A DNA stretch of 6,098 nt, taken from contig JBBQVS010000129.1 in assembly GCA_038211295.1 (NCBI GenBank), positions 1 through 6,098 on the forward strand. The letters are read 5' to 3'. Under the pieces are notes generated by a model. The model saw only the letters and a program-made list of their open reading frames with translations, was not told where the DNA came from and ran no database searches. This document shows, piece after piece, positions 1 to 5,616 of the stretch (position 1 is the first letter of the stretch; each line of letters opens with the position of its first letter). This DNA comes from JBBQVS01 sp038211295. Its GTDB lineage: Bacteria; Chloroflexota; Ktedonobacteria; Ktedonobacterales; Ktedonobacteraceae. A program made the position numbers and the translations under genes.

Positions 1-359
1 TTGCCAATATCAGCAAAGCACCCAGAGCCAAACAGGACTCCGAAGGGAAATACCTTCCCAATGGCGCGGCGGCGAAAGGCGGGTTAAATAAAAGCATCCT
101 TGACGCTGGATGGGGAACATTTGTGAGCATGGTCAAGAGCAAAGCGGAAGATGCTGGCCTTGTAACTGTCCTCACGGTCGACCCCCGTTATACCAGTCAG
201 GCATGTAGCGGTTGTGGTCAAGTTCGCAAGAAAGAATTGTCAGAGCGTTGGCATAGTTGCGAGTGTGGATGTGAGTTGGATAGGGATCACAACGCGGCTA
301 TCAACATCCTGAACAAGGGCATGAAAATACTTTCGGGCGGGATACGTCCAACAGTCTAG
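1..359 (+). CDS. tnpB: TnpB RNA-guided endonuclease, C-terminal part (IS200/IS605 family OrfB)
   Basis: The frame is open from base 3 to the TAG at 357-359, giving 118 residues, so the real start lies left of the window. The internal GTG at 123 is not the start, because TnpB-type residues (PNGAAAKGGLNKSILDAGWG) precede it in frame. Visible motifs are the DPRYTSQACSGCG block, a zinc ribbon with cysteine pairs at codons 204/213 and 258/264 (plus a third nearby Cys at 270), and the RuvC-III motif DRDHNAA with its catalytic Asp at codon 285. The RuvC-I and RuvC-II acidic residues would lie outside the window. TnpB proteins are RNA-guided DNA nucleases carried by IS200/IS605 and IS1341-type elements, with a guide RNA made from the 3' end of the gene and the element's right end. 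No frameshift is seen in the visible part, so the nuclease may be intact. Confidence 0.93.
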   Translation, partial: ANISKAPRAKQDSEGKYLPNGAAAKGGLNKSILDAGWGTFVSMVKSKAEDAGLVTVLTVDPRYTSQACSGCGQVRKKELSERWHSCECGCELDRDHNAAINILNKGMKILSGGIRPTV

Positions 360-400
360 TGACTGTAGAAGCCCTCGTCATTTATGCGGGGGTATATCAC
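265..400 (+). ncRNA. Predicted TnpB guide RNA (reRNA/omegaRNA) scaffold
   Basis: Known TnpB systems derive their guide RNA from the 3' end of tnpB through the right end of the element, with the guide taken from the flanking DNA. The stretch contains the terminal tnpB codons and the hairpin at 372-392. The 5' boundary is an estimate from the family and not something seen in the sequence. By analogy the guide segment would begin at about 401. Confidence 0.35.
372..392 (+). repeat. Subterminal right-end hairpin of the TnpB element
   Basis: CCCTCG (372-377) pairs with CGGGGG (387-392) including one G-T wobble. After a bulged T (378), CAT (379-381) pairs with ATG (384-386) around a TT loop. Imperfect hairpins with a bulged T are typical of IS200/IS605 ends, where the Y1 transposase TnpA recognises them as single strands. 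The hairpin lies 12 bases after the tnpB stop codon. Confidence 0.65.
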
Positions 401-401
401 T

Positions 402-752
402 AGCGCAACAGGGCATGGGTGTAGGCAGATGTGCCTCATGAACCGCTACGGATTTCCAAGAAGCAAACCGAAGGCACGTCACAAGTCCTCTATGGGCTTT
501 GCAACAGGAGGTATGATCAAAGCGAGTGTGTCAGGTGGCACGTACAAAGGGACTTATGAGGGACGGATAGCGATACGATTTCGTCCCTCGTTTCACCTGA
601 ATACTTTTGACGTCCACCCAAAGTACCTGACGAATGTTCAACGAAATGATGGCTATCAGTATGAGAAAGGAGTGTCGCATTCCTCCCCTTTGCTTCAAGG
701 CGTAGGGGTCCCCTGCGACAACGTTTATGGCAGCAGTACTGCAACTCAATAA
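402..752 (+). pseudogene. iscB: IscB RNA-guided nuclease, C-terminal fragment (5' truncated)
   Basis: This frame encodes about 116 residues that match my recollection of the C-terminal PAM/TAM-interacting region of IscB. It shows ATGHGCRQMCLMNRYGFPR near the start, then a GFATGGMIKASV segment corresponding to the usual GFxTGDxVxAxV, then GTYEGRIAIRFRPSF corresponding to GxxxGRVAVRxxGSF, and ends with NDGYQYEKG. The RuvC and HNH domains are absent. Directly upstream is the TnpB element end, and three in-frame stops (357, 360, 366) separate it from tnpB, so no start codon of its own belongs to it. The ATG at 384 falls inside the TnpB hairpin. The frame runs through the terminal hairpin and overlaps livF by 26 bases (stop at 750). 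IscB, the family from which Cas9 descends, works with an omegaRNA encoded upstream of its gene, which is not in view. As a fragment it should be inactive. Confidence 0.8.
673..720 (+). repeat. Terminal hairpin at the right end of the IscB element
   Basis: TGTCGCA (673-679) pairs perfectly with TGCGACA (714-720). Inside, CCCCT (685-689) pairs with AGGGG (704-708), and GCT (692-694) with GGC (699-701) around a TCAA loop. This long hairpin, with its TTCCTCCCC arm and CCCCTGCG return, resembles the 3' hairpin found after the DGY motif in iscB-type insertion elements. The element end is inferred to lie at 721-726, just before the livF start codon. Confidence 0.6.
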
Positions 753-1443
753 TGTAAACACCTACTATGGGCCGAGCCATGTTTTACAGGACGTTACGCT
801 GGAGGTGAATAAAGGCGAGATTGTGTGTTTGCTTGGCGCGAATGCAGCAGGCAAGACGACAACGATGAAAACTATTTTCGGGCTTGTTCACCCCAAAAGT
901 GGCACAATAGAATTCGAGGGGAAGCCCATTCAGAGCAAGCTGACGGGCGATATTGTTACCTCTGGCCTCGCGCTCGTGCCAGAAGCACGGCGCATTTTTC
1001 CCCGCATGACGGTGTATGAGAACCTGGAAATGGGCGCGTTTAGCCGCAACAATCGCGTAGAAATCAAGCAAGACATGGATCACGTCTGCCAGATTTTCCC
1101 CCGCATCAAAGAACGCTTGAAACAGATCGCGGGAACTATGTCGGGTGGTGAGCAGCAGATGCTTGCGATGGCGCGTGCGCTTATGTCGCGTCCACACATG
1201 GTGTGTTTGGATGAGCCATCAATGGGACTCTCACCAATTCTTGTAGAGACGGTGTTCAACACTGTCTTGCGTATTCGCGATGAAGGTGTAACGGTCTTTC
1301 TGGTGGAGCAAAATGCATCGATGGCGTTAGGTCTTGCTGATCGCGGCTATGTTCTTCAGACAGGGAAAATCGTTTTGACCGATACCGCGAAAAACTTGTT
1401 GACCAACGACCTGGTGCGACAAGCCTATCTCGGCGGCGCGTAA
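727..1443 (+). CDS. livF: Branched-chain amino-acid ABC transporter ATP-binding protein LivF
   Basis: This 238-residue protein has the usual LivF length. It is one of the two ATPases (with LivG) that drive the LivHM permease in high-affinity uptake of leucine, isoleucine and valine or related amides, acting at the cytoplasmic face of the membrane. Visible motifs are Walker A GANAAGKT (37-44), the LivF-type Q-loop region LVPEARRIFPRMTVYENLEMGAF (83-105), the ABC signature MSGGEQQ (138-144), Walker B and D-loop VCLDEPSMGLSP (159-170), and the LivF switch motif LVEQNA (192-197). The ATG at 727 is the only start that keeps the conserved first strand. No Shine-Dalgarno is visible before it, and the upstream DNA is an IS end. 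livG, livH, livM and livK are not in the window; if present they would lie upstream, beyond the insertions. Alanine 40 replaces the glycine usual in LivF Walker A, but the GxxxxGKT pattern is intact. Confidence 0.95.
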   Translation: MAAVLQLNNVNTYYGPSHVLQDVTLEVNKGEIVCLLGANAAGKTTTMKTIFGLVHPKSGTIEFEGKPIQSKLTGDIVTSGLALVPEARRIFPRMTVYENLEMGAFSRNNRVEIKQDMDHVCQIFPRIKERLKQIAGTMSGGEQQMLAMARALMSRPHMVCLDEPSMGLSPILVETVFNTVLRIRDEGVTVFLVEQNASMALGLADRGYVLQTGKIVLTDTAKNLLTNDLVRQAYLGGA

Positions 1444-1448
1444 TGTTC

Positions 1449-1490
1449 GCAGGGAGACTTCAGAGTCTCCCTGCACACTTTTAATTTTTG
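1449..1490 (+). terminator. Rho-independent terminator after livF
   Basis: A perfect 11-bp stem, GCAGGGAGACT (1449-1459) with AGTCTCCCTGC (1464-1474) and a TCAG loop, starts 6 bases after the livF stop. It is followed by the T-rich ACACTTTTAATTTTT. The stem would also form in transcripts of the convergent small gene ending at 1481, but the minus strand has no T tract after it, so plus-strand use is better supported. Confidence 0.85.
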
Positions 1491-1672
1491 TCGAGTTTCT
1501 GGTGAAGTGCATTGATGCGCTGAATAACCTCACCAAGTGTGGTTACGCCAAACTCCTCCATGTCCTCGCGGACACTTTCCAGAATTTCTAACGCTTCCAT
1601 GTCGTCGTACTCGTTAAAGCTTCCCTCGTTTGCAGGAACTGCTTGTATCTTTTGTGCGTCTTGTTTGTCCAT
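1481..1672 (-). CDS. Small acidic protein of unknown function (63 residues)
   Basis: I do not recognise a family. The product is 63 residues, rich in Asp and Glu, with no signal peptide or membrane segment. A disordered-looking first third is followed by probable helices (DDMEALEILESVREDMEEFG and LGEVIQRINALHQKL). The ATG at 1672 is preferred over the in-frame upstream start at 1720. It has AGGAG five bases upstream and begins 8 bases after the stop of the lipoprotein gene, whereas the longer version would overlap that gene by 40 bases. The tight spacing indicates co-transcription and probable translational coupling with the lipoprotein gene. A cytoplasmic regulatory or adaptor role is possible, but nothing in the sequence shows it. 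Confidence 0.72.
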   Translation of the reverse strand: MDKQDAQKIQAVPANEGSFNEYDDMEALEILESVREDMEEFGVTTLGEVIQRINALHQKLDKN

Positions 1673-1677
1673 TACTG

Positions 1678-1682
1678 CTCCT
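1678..1682 (-). promoter_or_regulatory. Shine-Dalgarno that fixes the start of the small gene
   Basis: Reading the minus strand, ACTAGGAGCAGTA precedes the ATG at 1672. The AGGAG core shares its first two bases with the TAG stop of the upstream lipoprotein gene (1683-1681). This arrangement suits termination-reinitiation coupling and supports the 63-residue start. Confidence 0.75.
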
Positions 1683-3009
1683 AGTAGAGAAATGATGTGT
1701 TGGCGTCCTGGTATGTCCAACCGATCTGCGTATCGTTGCCAGTATCGACGCTCACGGGGGAGCCTTGCGGTTGCCCGTGAGCGTCGATAGCTACAGTATA
1801 CAATCCTTTACCGAGGGTGTGACCCTGCCATTGAAGACGGGAGCGTGTCAAAAAGGCGAAATGACTACTATCGGACGCCCAGAGACTATTAGGAACAGGT
1901 TGTAGCAATGCATCACGTCCTGCCATCGTAACCTCGTCGTTGCTGGCTTGTCCGTCACGCAAAAGCGTATCCTGCCGTTGCGCGGAGAGTTGTACCAGTT
2001 GGAATGTATGAGAACCATCGAGCAGAAGAAACTTACTGTCAGGCGACCAGTAGGGAACGCTATTCCCCTCTACAGGGAACGTGAATGCAGAGCCACCCGT
2101 GACATTGACGAGCGTATCTTGTGTTCCTGTACTATATAGTACGGTATTGCCATCGGGCGACCATGCGAACTGTGTGCAGGCACACGTCGCCAGCACCGTT
2201 TCCTGTCCAGCAGCAGAACGTACCTTGAGCTGCACCCTGGGCGTGGCATTATTCGGGTGAACTGGTAGTGCCGCTGATATGGAGGTGAGCGTGGCGTACA
2301 GCAGTAACGCCGATGCGTGGGCCGGTTGCCACAGAACGCGTTCAAGTGCCGCAGGTAGGGGATGACCCGTCAGAGAAGTGGGAGCTACAAGGCGTCTGTT
2401 TGTTCCAAGCAGCGATATTGTAAAGATGCTCTGATCTATTGTTCCTATAGCCGAACTATCTGTGTACGCAAGAGAGTAGCGAGCATCGCTGCTTGTAAGC
2501 GACCTGGCGGCGATGCCCCCTGGCTGGTCGTTTTGCGATACCCACCAGAACGCATTGCCTGGAATATGAGTGTTTGTGGGTTCTTGCCGATAGACAAGAC
2601 GTGTACTCGATGTGTTCCATATCGGGTTACTATACTGCACGTCGGGACTGGAAAGCATGATTGGGATGGCACTGCCGCCGTCAATACCAACCGTGTTAAT
2701 GGTGCTGGGAGTGTCGCCACTCTGTCCGGTTGTCGGGTTTGTTGCTAGCTGTTTTGCGGCTGGCGTCTTCGCGAATTGCTCGTCAAGAGTGCGAAACACA
2801 AGAATCTGGTGCGTGGGCGACCAGCTATAGCCAACGACAGGCGTACTCTGGGCCACCGTCGCGAATGCGTTCGAGCCATCGGGGTCAATCGTCCAGAGTT
2901 GTCCGTTGCGTACAAACGCGAGTTCATTGCTGCCAAGATGCCCTGGGCCACATGCTGCCAGCGTGGCAAGCACGAAAAGCAAGCAAAGGAAGAGATGTCT
3001 GTGTTTCAT
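1681..3009 (-). CDS. Lipoprotein with TolB/WD40-like beta-propeller repeats
   Basis: The protein has 442 residues. It opens with a lipoprotein signal peptide: a basic n-region (KHRH), a hydrophobic core, and lipobox LAAC with Cys20 as the predicted lipidation site. It should therefore be anchored on the outside of the cytoplasmic membrane. The mature part shows propeller-type strands: LAFVRNGQLWTIDPDGSN (30-47), YSWSPTHQILVF (from 61), FAWSPDGNTVLYS (Trp283), YWSPDSKFLLLDGS (Trp321) and a final LYTVAID strand. WSPDG-type repeats are characteristic of PD40/TolB-like propellers. The partner or ligand cannot be read from sequence; such proteins are often ligand-binding or protein-interaction modules. 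Two cysteines (276, 278) sit just before the Trp283 blade. The gene has a promoter suggesting a leaderless transcript and is followed by a small coupled gene. Confidence 0.85.
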   Translation of the reverse strand: MKHRHLFLCLLFVLATLAACGPGHLGSNELAFVRNGQLWTIDPDGSNAFATVAQSTPVVGYSWSPTHQILVFRTLDEQFAKTPAAKQLATNPTTGQSGDTPSTINTVGIDGGSAIPIMLSSPDVQYSNPIWNTSSTRLVYRQEPTNTHIPGNAFWWVSQNDQPGGIAARSLTSSDARYSLAYTDSSAIGTIDQSIFTISLLGTNRRLVAPTSLTGHPLPAALERVLWQPAHASALLLYATLTSISAALPVHPNNATPRVQLKVRSAAGQETVLATCACTQFAWSPDGNTVLYSTGTQDTLVNVTGGSAFTFPVEGNSVPYWSPDSKFLLLDGSHTFQLVQLSAQRQDTLLRDGQASNDEVTMAGRDALLQPVPNSLWASDSSHFAFLTRSRLQWQGHTLGKGLYTVAIDAHGQPQGSPVSVDTGNDTQIGWTYQDANTSFLY

Positions 3010-3015
3010 ACAGCG

Positions 3016-3044
3016 AGTATAGCCCTGTCTTATGTAGAGGTCAA
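3016..3044 (-). promoter_or_regulatory. Sigma70-type promoter of the lipoprotein gene, leaderless geometry
   Basis: On the minus strand, TTGACC (3044-3039) and TATACT (3021-3016) are separated by exactly 17 bases. Only six bases (CGCTGT) lie between the -10 box and the ATG at 3009, so initiation at the usual distance would fall on or next to the A of the start codon. No Shine-Dalgarno can fit. This agrees with a leaderless mRNA. Confidence 0.72.
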
Positions 3045-3080
3045 GAGTATTCTTGCAATATGTACTTCTGCTTAGAGGTG

Positions 3081-3089
3081 TGGTATGCT
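3081..3089 (+). promoter_or_regulatory. Candidate extended -10 promoter for kdpD-kdpE
   Basis: TGGTATGCT matches an extended -10 element (TGn followed by a TATAAT-like hexamer). The hexamer 17 bases upstream (TGTACT, 3061-3066) is only a weak -35, which extended -10 promoters tolerate. Transcription would start near 3096 and leave about 43 untranslated bases before kdpD. There are no other clear candidates in the 129-base divergent gap. Confidence 0.4.
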
Positions 3090-3101
3090 TCCGTGTACGG
3101 A
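3090..3101. promoter_or_regulatory. Short dyad at the predicted kdpD transcription start
   Basis: TCCGT and ACGGA form a 5-bp inverted repeat with a 2-base centre, placed right after the candidate -10 box. It could be an operator half-site pair or chance; a dyad this short is common by chance. Confidence 0.2.
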
Positions 3102-3130
3102 TGTAGCAACGAAAATACTATGGTACTCAC

Positions 3131-3136
3131 GGTGAT
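3131..3136 (+). promoter_or_regulatory. Offset Shine-Dalgarno of kdpD
   Basis: GGTGAT lies two bases before the ATG at 3139. It can pair with the 5' part of the anti-Shine-Dalgarno (complement of AAGGAGGTGATC), so the aligned spacing is normal even though the motif looks too close. It supports the chosen kdpD start. Confidence 0.45.
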
Positions 3137-3138
3137 GT

Positions 3139-4893
3139 ATGACACAGATAGAAAGTCTTCTTTTCCTCAGCAGTAGAAATCAGCAGCGTTGGCGTAGCTA
3201 TCTTTCGGACGCTGGTCTCGCTTTGCTGGGCGCGTTACTCATGACGTGGTTTATCTCGCTCTCCGGCCTCTCCGGGCTTCGCAACATCTCACTGGTCTAT
3301 CTGTTTGTTGTGTGGATACTCGCGATCAGGCGTGGGTTATATGCGGCTCTTTGCGCTGCGGTTATCGCGTTTCTCGCCTTTGATTTTTTTCTGGTTGCCC
3401 CCTTTTTTACCTTCACGGTGAGCGATCCCGCCGAGTGGCTGGCCTTACTCTTCTTTCTCGCGACTGCCATCGGCACAGGACTCATCGCGGCGCGGTTGCG
3501 TCAAAGCGTACAGCAGGCAAACCGACGTGAAGAAGAGGCCCGTGCGCTCTACCAACTGGTAAGAGCAACGGCAAGTGAAGACGGCATGGTACAGCAGTTG
3601 GAGATTGTGGCGGCGACCATTAAAGAAGTATTCGCGCCATCGGGTGTACGTGCTTGTAGCATTTTGTTGCCACAAAGCAACGGCGGCTCGACAATGTTTC
3701 AGAGCATACAAGCAAAAGAAGATGTATTCACTTCCTCGTCTGATGAGGAAGCGATGCAGCTATGGGTTATGAAAAATGGACAGTCCCGTGACCTGTACGA
3801 TGTCGCGCTCCTCCCTAGAACAACATCCGTTTACCTCTCGAAGGTTGTTGTACGGAGCAGCGAGACACCAAAAGAGGCGCGTCGCTTCATTCGGCTGCTC
3901 CCTCTGACAATGGGAGCACATGTGCTCGGCATTGTGCGACTGATCGTAGAAGATGATCCTGCTGTTTCGGCGGATCAAAAGCTACTGATTGCTATTCATA
4001 AATCACTGCGACACTCTGAAAATACGTTCAAAACTTTTCTCGAACAGGGTATACATAGTGTACTGGGAAAGAGGCACGAGCAAGCATTATTGCAAACGGC
4101 GTTTTTGCAGTCGTTTCTCGATCAAGCTACAACCATCATTGAGGGCGCACGGTTGCGTCAGGAAAGTTTGCAGATAGAAGTATTGCGACGTACCGACGTG
4201 CTACGTGCCGCCCTCTTGTCCTCAGTTTCGCACGATTTACGCACGCCACTTTCCTCTATCAAAGCGGCGGCGTACAGCTTGCAAGAGAAGGATGTGACCT
4301 GGGACGATGAGTCGCGCCACAGTTTCGCGGTGACAATCGAGCGTGAGGCTGACCGCCTCAACCGTCTGGTGGGCAACATTCTTGACATGTCGCGTATCGA
4401 AGGGGGCGCACTCAAAGCCGAGAAGGAATTATACCCGCTGGACGAGCTGGTGTACCATGTAGTCAATCACATGCAGTTTGTACTGAAAGATCGTGCGGTA
4501 CGCGTGACAGTACCGGAGAGCTTACCACCCGTCGCGCTGGACTTTCTGCAAATAGATCAGGTGCTGACGAACCTGATTGAAAACGCTGTACGCTATACGC
4601 AAGCTGGCTCACCGATAGAGATAGACGCGGAAGAGTGTAACGGCGAAATACTGATAGGTGTTGCCGATCACGGAACGGGAGTACCAGAAGAGCAGAAAGA
4701 GCGTATCTTCGACAAATTTTATCGTGTCTCTGGTGGAACGCAGAAAAAGACAATGGGTACAGGTTTAGGACTTGCGGTCTGTCGGGGGCTTATCGAAGCG
4801 CACGGGGGACACATCTGGGCGGAAAACCGTGCAGGCGGTGGGGCTGTATTCAAATTTACGCTACCTTTAACGAAGACGAGGGAACTGGTGTGA
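3139..4893 (+). CDS. kdpD: KdpD-like sensor histidine kinase lacking the N-terminal KdpD/USP modules
   Basis: The protein has 584 residues, against roughly 900 for classical KdpD. Residues about 25-120 form four membrane helices of the DUF4118 type, including the KdpD-like stretch FDFFLVAPFFTFTVSDP (81-97). A charged helical linker follows (121-143), then a region of about 145-290 compatible with a GAF-like domain. The kinase core is complete: H-box SVSHDLRTPLSSIKA with His365, N-box NLIENAVRYT with Asn482, G1 ADHGTGVP with Asp510, F-box RIFDKFYR, and G2 GTGLGLA (540-546). It should autophosphorylate on His365 and pass the phosphate to KdpE, encoded next with a 4-base overlap. The N-terminal KdpD domain (Walker-type ATP-binding module) and USP domain are missing. 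The ATG at 3139 sits 129 bases from the divergent gene, and there is no room for these domains upstream. The natural signal may therefore differ from that of the E. coli protein. Confidence 0.93.
   Translation: MTQIESLLFLSSRNQQRWRSYLSDAGLALLGALLMTWFISLSGLSGLRNISLVYLFVVWILAIRRGLYAALCAAVIAFLAFDFFLVAPFFTFTVSDPAEWLALLFFLATAIGTGLIAARLRQSVQQANRREEEARALYQLVRATASEDGMVQQLEIVAATIKEVFAPSGVRACSILLPQSNGGSTMFQSIQAKEDVFTSSSDEEAMQLWVMKNGQSRDLYDVALLPRTTSVYLSKVVVRSSETPKEARRFIRLLPLTMGAHVLGIVRLIVEDDPAVSADQKLLIAIHKSLRHSENTFKTFLEQGIHSVLGKRHEQALLQTAFLQSFLDQATTIIEGARLRQESLQIEVLRRTDVLRAALLSSVSHDLRTPLSSIKAAAYSLQEKDVTWDDESRHSFAVTIEREADRLNRLVGNILDMSRIEGGALKAEKELYPLDELVYHVVNHMQFVLKDRAVRVTVPESLPPVALDFLQIDQVLTNLIENAVRYTQAGSPIEIDAEECNGEILIGVADHGTGVPEEQKERIFDKFYRVSGGTQKKTMGTGLGLAVCRGLIEAHGGHIWAENRAGGGAVFKFTLPLTKTRELV
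4878..4882 (+). promoter_or_regulatory. Shine-Dalgarno for kdpE inside the end of kdpD
   Basis: GAGGG sits seven bases before the GTG at 4890. Together with the GTGA overlap of the kdpE start and kdpD stop, it supports the GTG start and translational coupling of the two genes. Confidence 0.65.
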
Positions 4894-5597
4894 CTAAAGG
4901 CAATGCTCGTATTTTGATTGTCGATGATGAAGTCGAGATCCGCCGTGCGCTACAACGTAACCTGGTAGCGCATGGCTTCGATGTAGTCGTTGTGGGTAGT
5001 GGCGAGGAGGCACTGGATGAAATCACGTTGCATCGCCCCGATGTGATACTGCTCGACCTTGGGCTACCCGCCATGAGTGGGCTTGAAGTGTGTAAGCGCG
5101 TAAGAGCTATTTCTAACCTGCCAATTATTGTATTATCCGCCAAAGACGCGGAACATGACAAAGTGTATGCGCTCGACCTGGGAGCTGATGATTATATCGC
5201 GAAGCCGTTTGGTATTGATGAGGTGTTGGCGCGTCTTCGTGTTGCCCTGCGTCATGCAGCGCAGGTACACAATACGCATGAGACGACATTCATAGTCGGG
5301 CCATTAAAGGTTGATTTCGCGCATCGTCTCGTGTTTGTGCAGGGCCGTGAGGCCAAACTGACGCCAATAGAGTACGACCTGCTTTCAGCGTTAATCAAAA
5401 ATAGCGGCAAGATTATGACGCGTCAGATGCTGCTCTCGCAGGTGTGGGGTGTCGGGTACAGCACAGAAGCACATTATCTGCATGTATATGTGGGACAACT
5501 GCGGCGCAAGATCGAACCTGACCCGACCCACCCCCGTTTCATCATTACCGTGTCGGGGGTAGGGTATCGTTTTAACGCGGACGAGGTAGCAGTTTAA
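4890..5597 (+). CDS. kdpE: KdpE-like response regulator (OmpR/PhoB family)
   Basis: The product is 235 residues, close to the usual KdpE length. The receiver domain (about 6-120) has the acidic pair Asp12-Asp13, phospho-acceptor Asp56 in LLDLGLP, switch Ser83 and conserved Lys105 in the KPF motif. The C-terminal winged helix (about 134-231) contains LTPIEYDLLSAL, then HYLHVYVGQLRRKIEPDPTH, then ITVSGVGYRF, which is closer to KdpE than to other OmpR regulators. It should bind DNA as a phosphorylated dimer and activate transport genes. In the classical system the target is kdpFABC, which is not in this window. The gene starts with GTG, overlaps kdpD by four bases, and its stop lies 9 bases from the stop of the convergent gene. 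All key phosphotransfer residues are present. Confidence 0.95.
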   Translation: MTKGNARILIVDDEVEIRRALQRNLVAHGFDVVVVGSGEEALDEITLHRPDVILLDLGLPAMSGLEVCKRVRAISNLPIIVLSAKDAEHDKVYALDLGADDYIAKPFGIDEVLARLRVALRHAAQVHNTHETTFIVGPLKVDFAHRLVFVQGREAKLTPIEYDLLSALIKNSGKIMTRQMLLSQVWGVGYSTEAHYLHVYVGQLRRKIEPDPTHPRFIITVSGVGYRFNADEVAV

Positions 5598-5616
5598 CCG
5601 CGTCTGCTACCACGTC
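5580..5616. terminator. Shared hairpin spanning the stop codons of two convergent genes
   Basis: GACG (5580-5583) pairs with CGTC (5613-5616). After an A-A mismatch, GGTAGCAG (5585-5592) pairs with CTGCTACC (5604-5611) around an 11-base loop. The kdpE TAA lies in the loop and the stop of the minus-strand gene lies in the right arm. There is no good T tract on either side, so the stem would have to work as a T-poor bidirectional terminator or as a 3'-end stabiliser. Confidence 0.5.

Larger units (their letters stand above)
1..400 (+). mobile_element. Right part of an IS200/IS605 (IS1341-like) element carrying tnpB
   Basis: The element is recognised from the tnpB 3' end followed within 15 bases by a subterminal imperfect hairpin, the usual layout of an IS200/IS605 right end. 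The right boundary is placed near base 400 (tail TATATCAC, 393-400). Recognisable IscB coding sequence resumes from about 402, which fixes the junction to within roughly ten bases. These elements insert without target duplication and have no inverted terminal repeats, so neither is expected. The left end, and whether a tnpA transposase gene is present, lie outside the window. Confidence 0.7.

Noticed and set aside
123..359. A separate 78-residue gene starting at the GTG at 123
   Set aside because: The frame is open to the left edge and the preceding residues are typical TnpB, so the GTG is an internal valine.
384..401. ATG at 384 as a genuine start for the IscB-like frame
   Set aside because: It lies inside the TnpB element's hairpin, has no Shine-Dalgarno, and IscB similarity begins only after about base 400.
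1673..1720. Longer 79-residue version of the small minus-strand gene
   Set aside because: It would overlap the lipoprotein gene by 40 bases and lacks a comparable ribosome binding site, while the ATG at 1672 has AGGAG at ideal spacing.
2362..2748. 128-residue plus-strand open frame and other open frames opposite the lipoprotein gene
   Set aside because: They are antisense to a gene with a clear signal peptide, propeller repeats and promoter. Their composition is Cys- and Arg-rich without recognisable motifs.
3053..3089. TTGCAA (3053-3058) as the -35 box paired with TATGCT
   Set aside because: The spacing is 25 bases, too long for a sigma70 promoter; the extended -10 reading is kept instead.
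4158..4753. Minus-strand open frames inside kdpD
   Set aside because: They are shadows of the histidine kinase core; the products are Ser/Arg-rich and show no family features.
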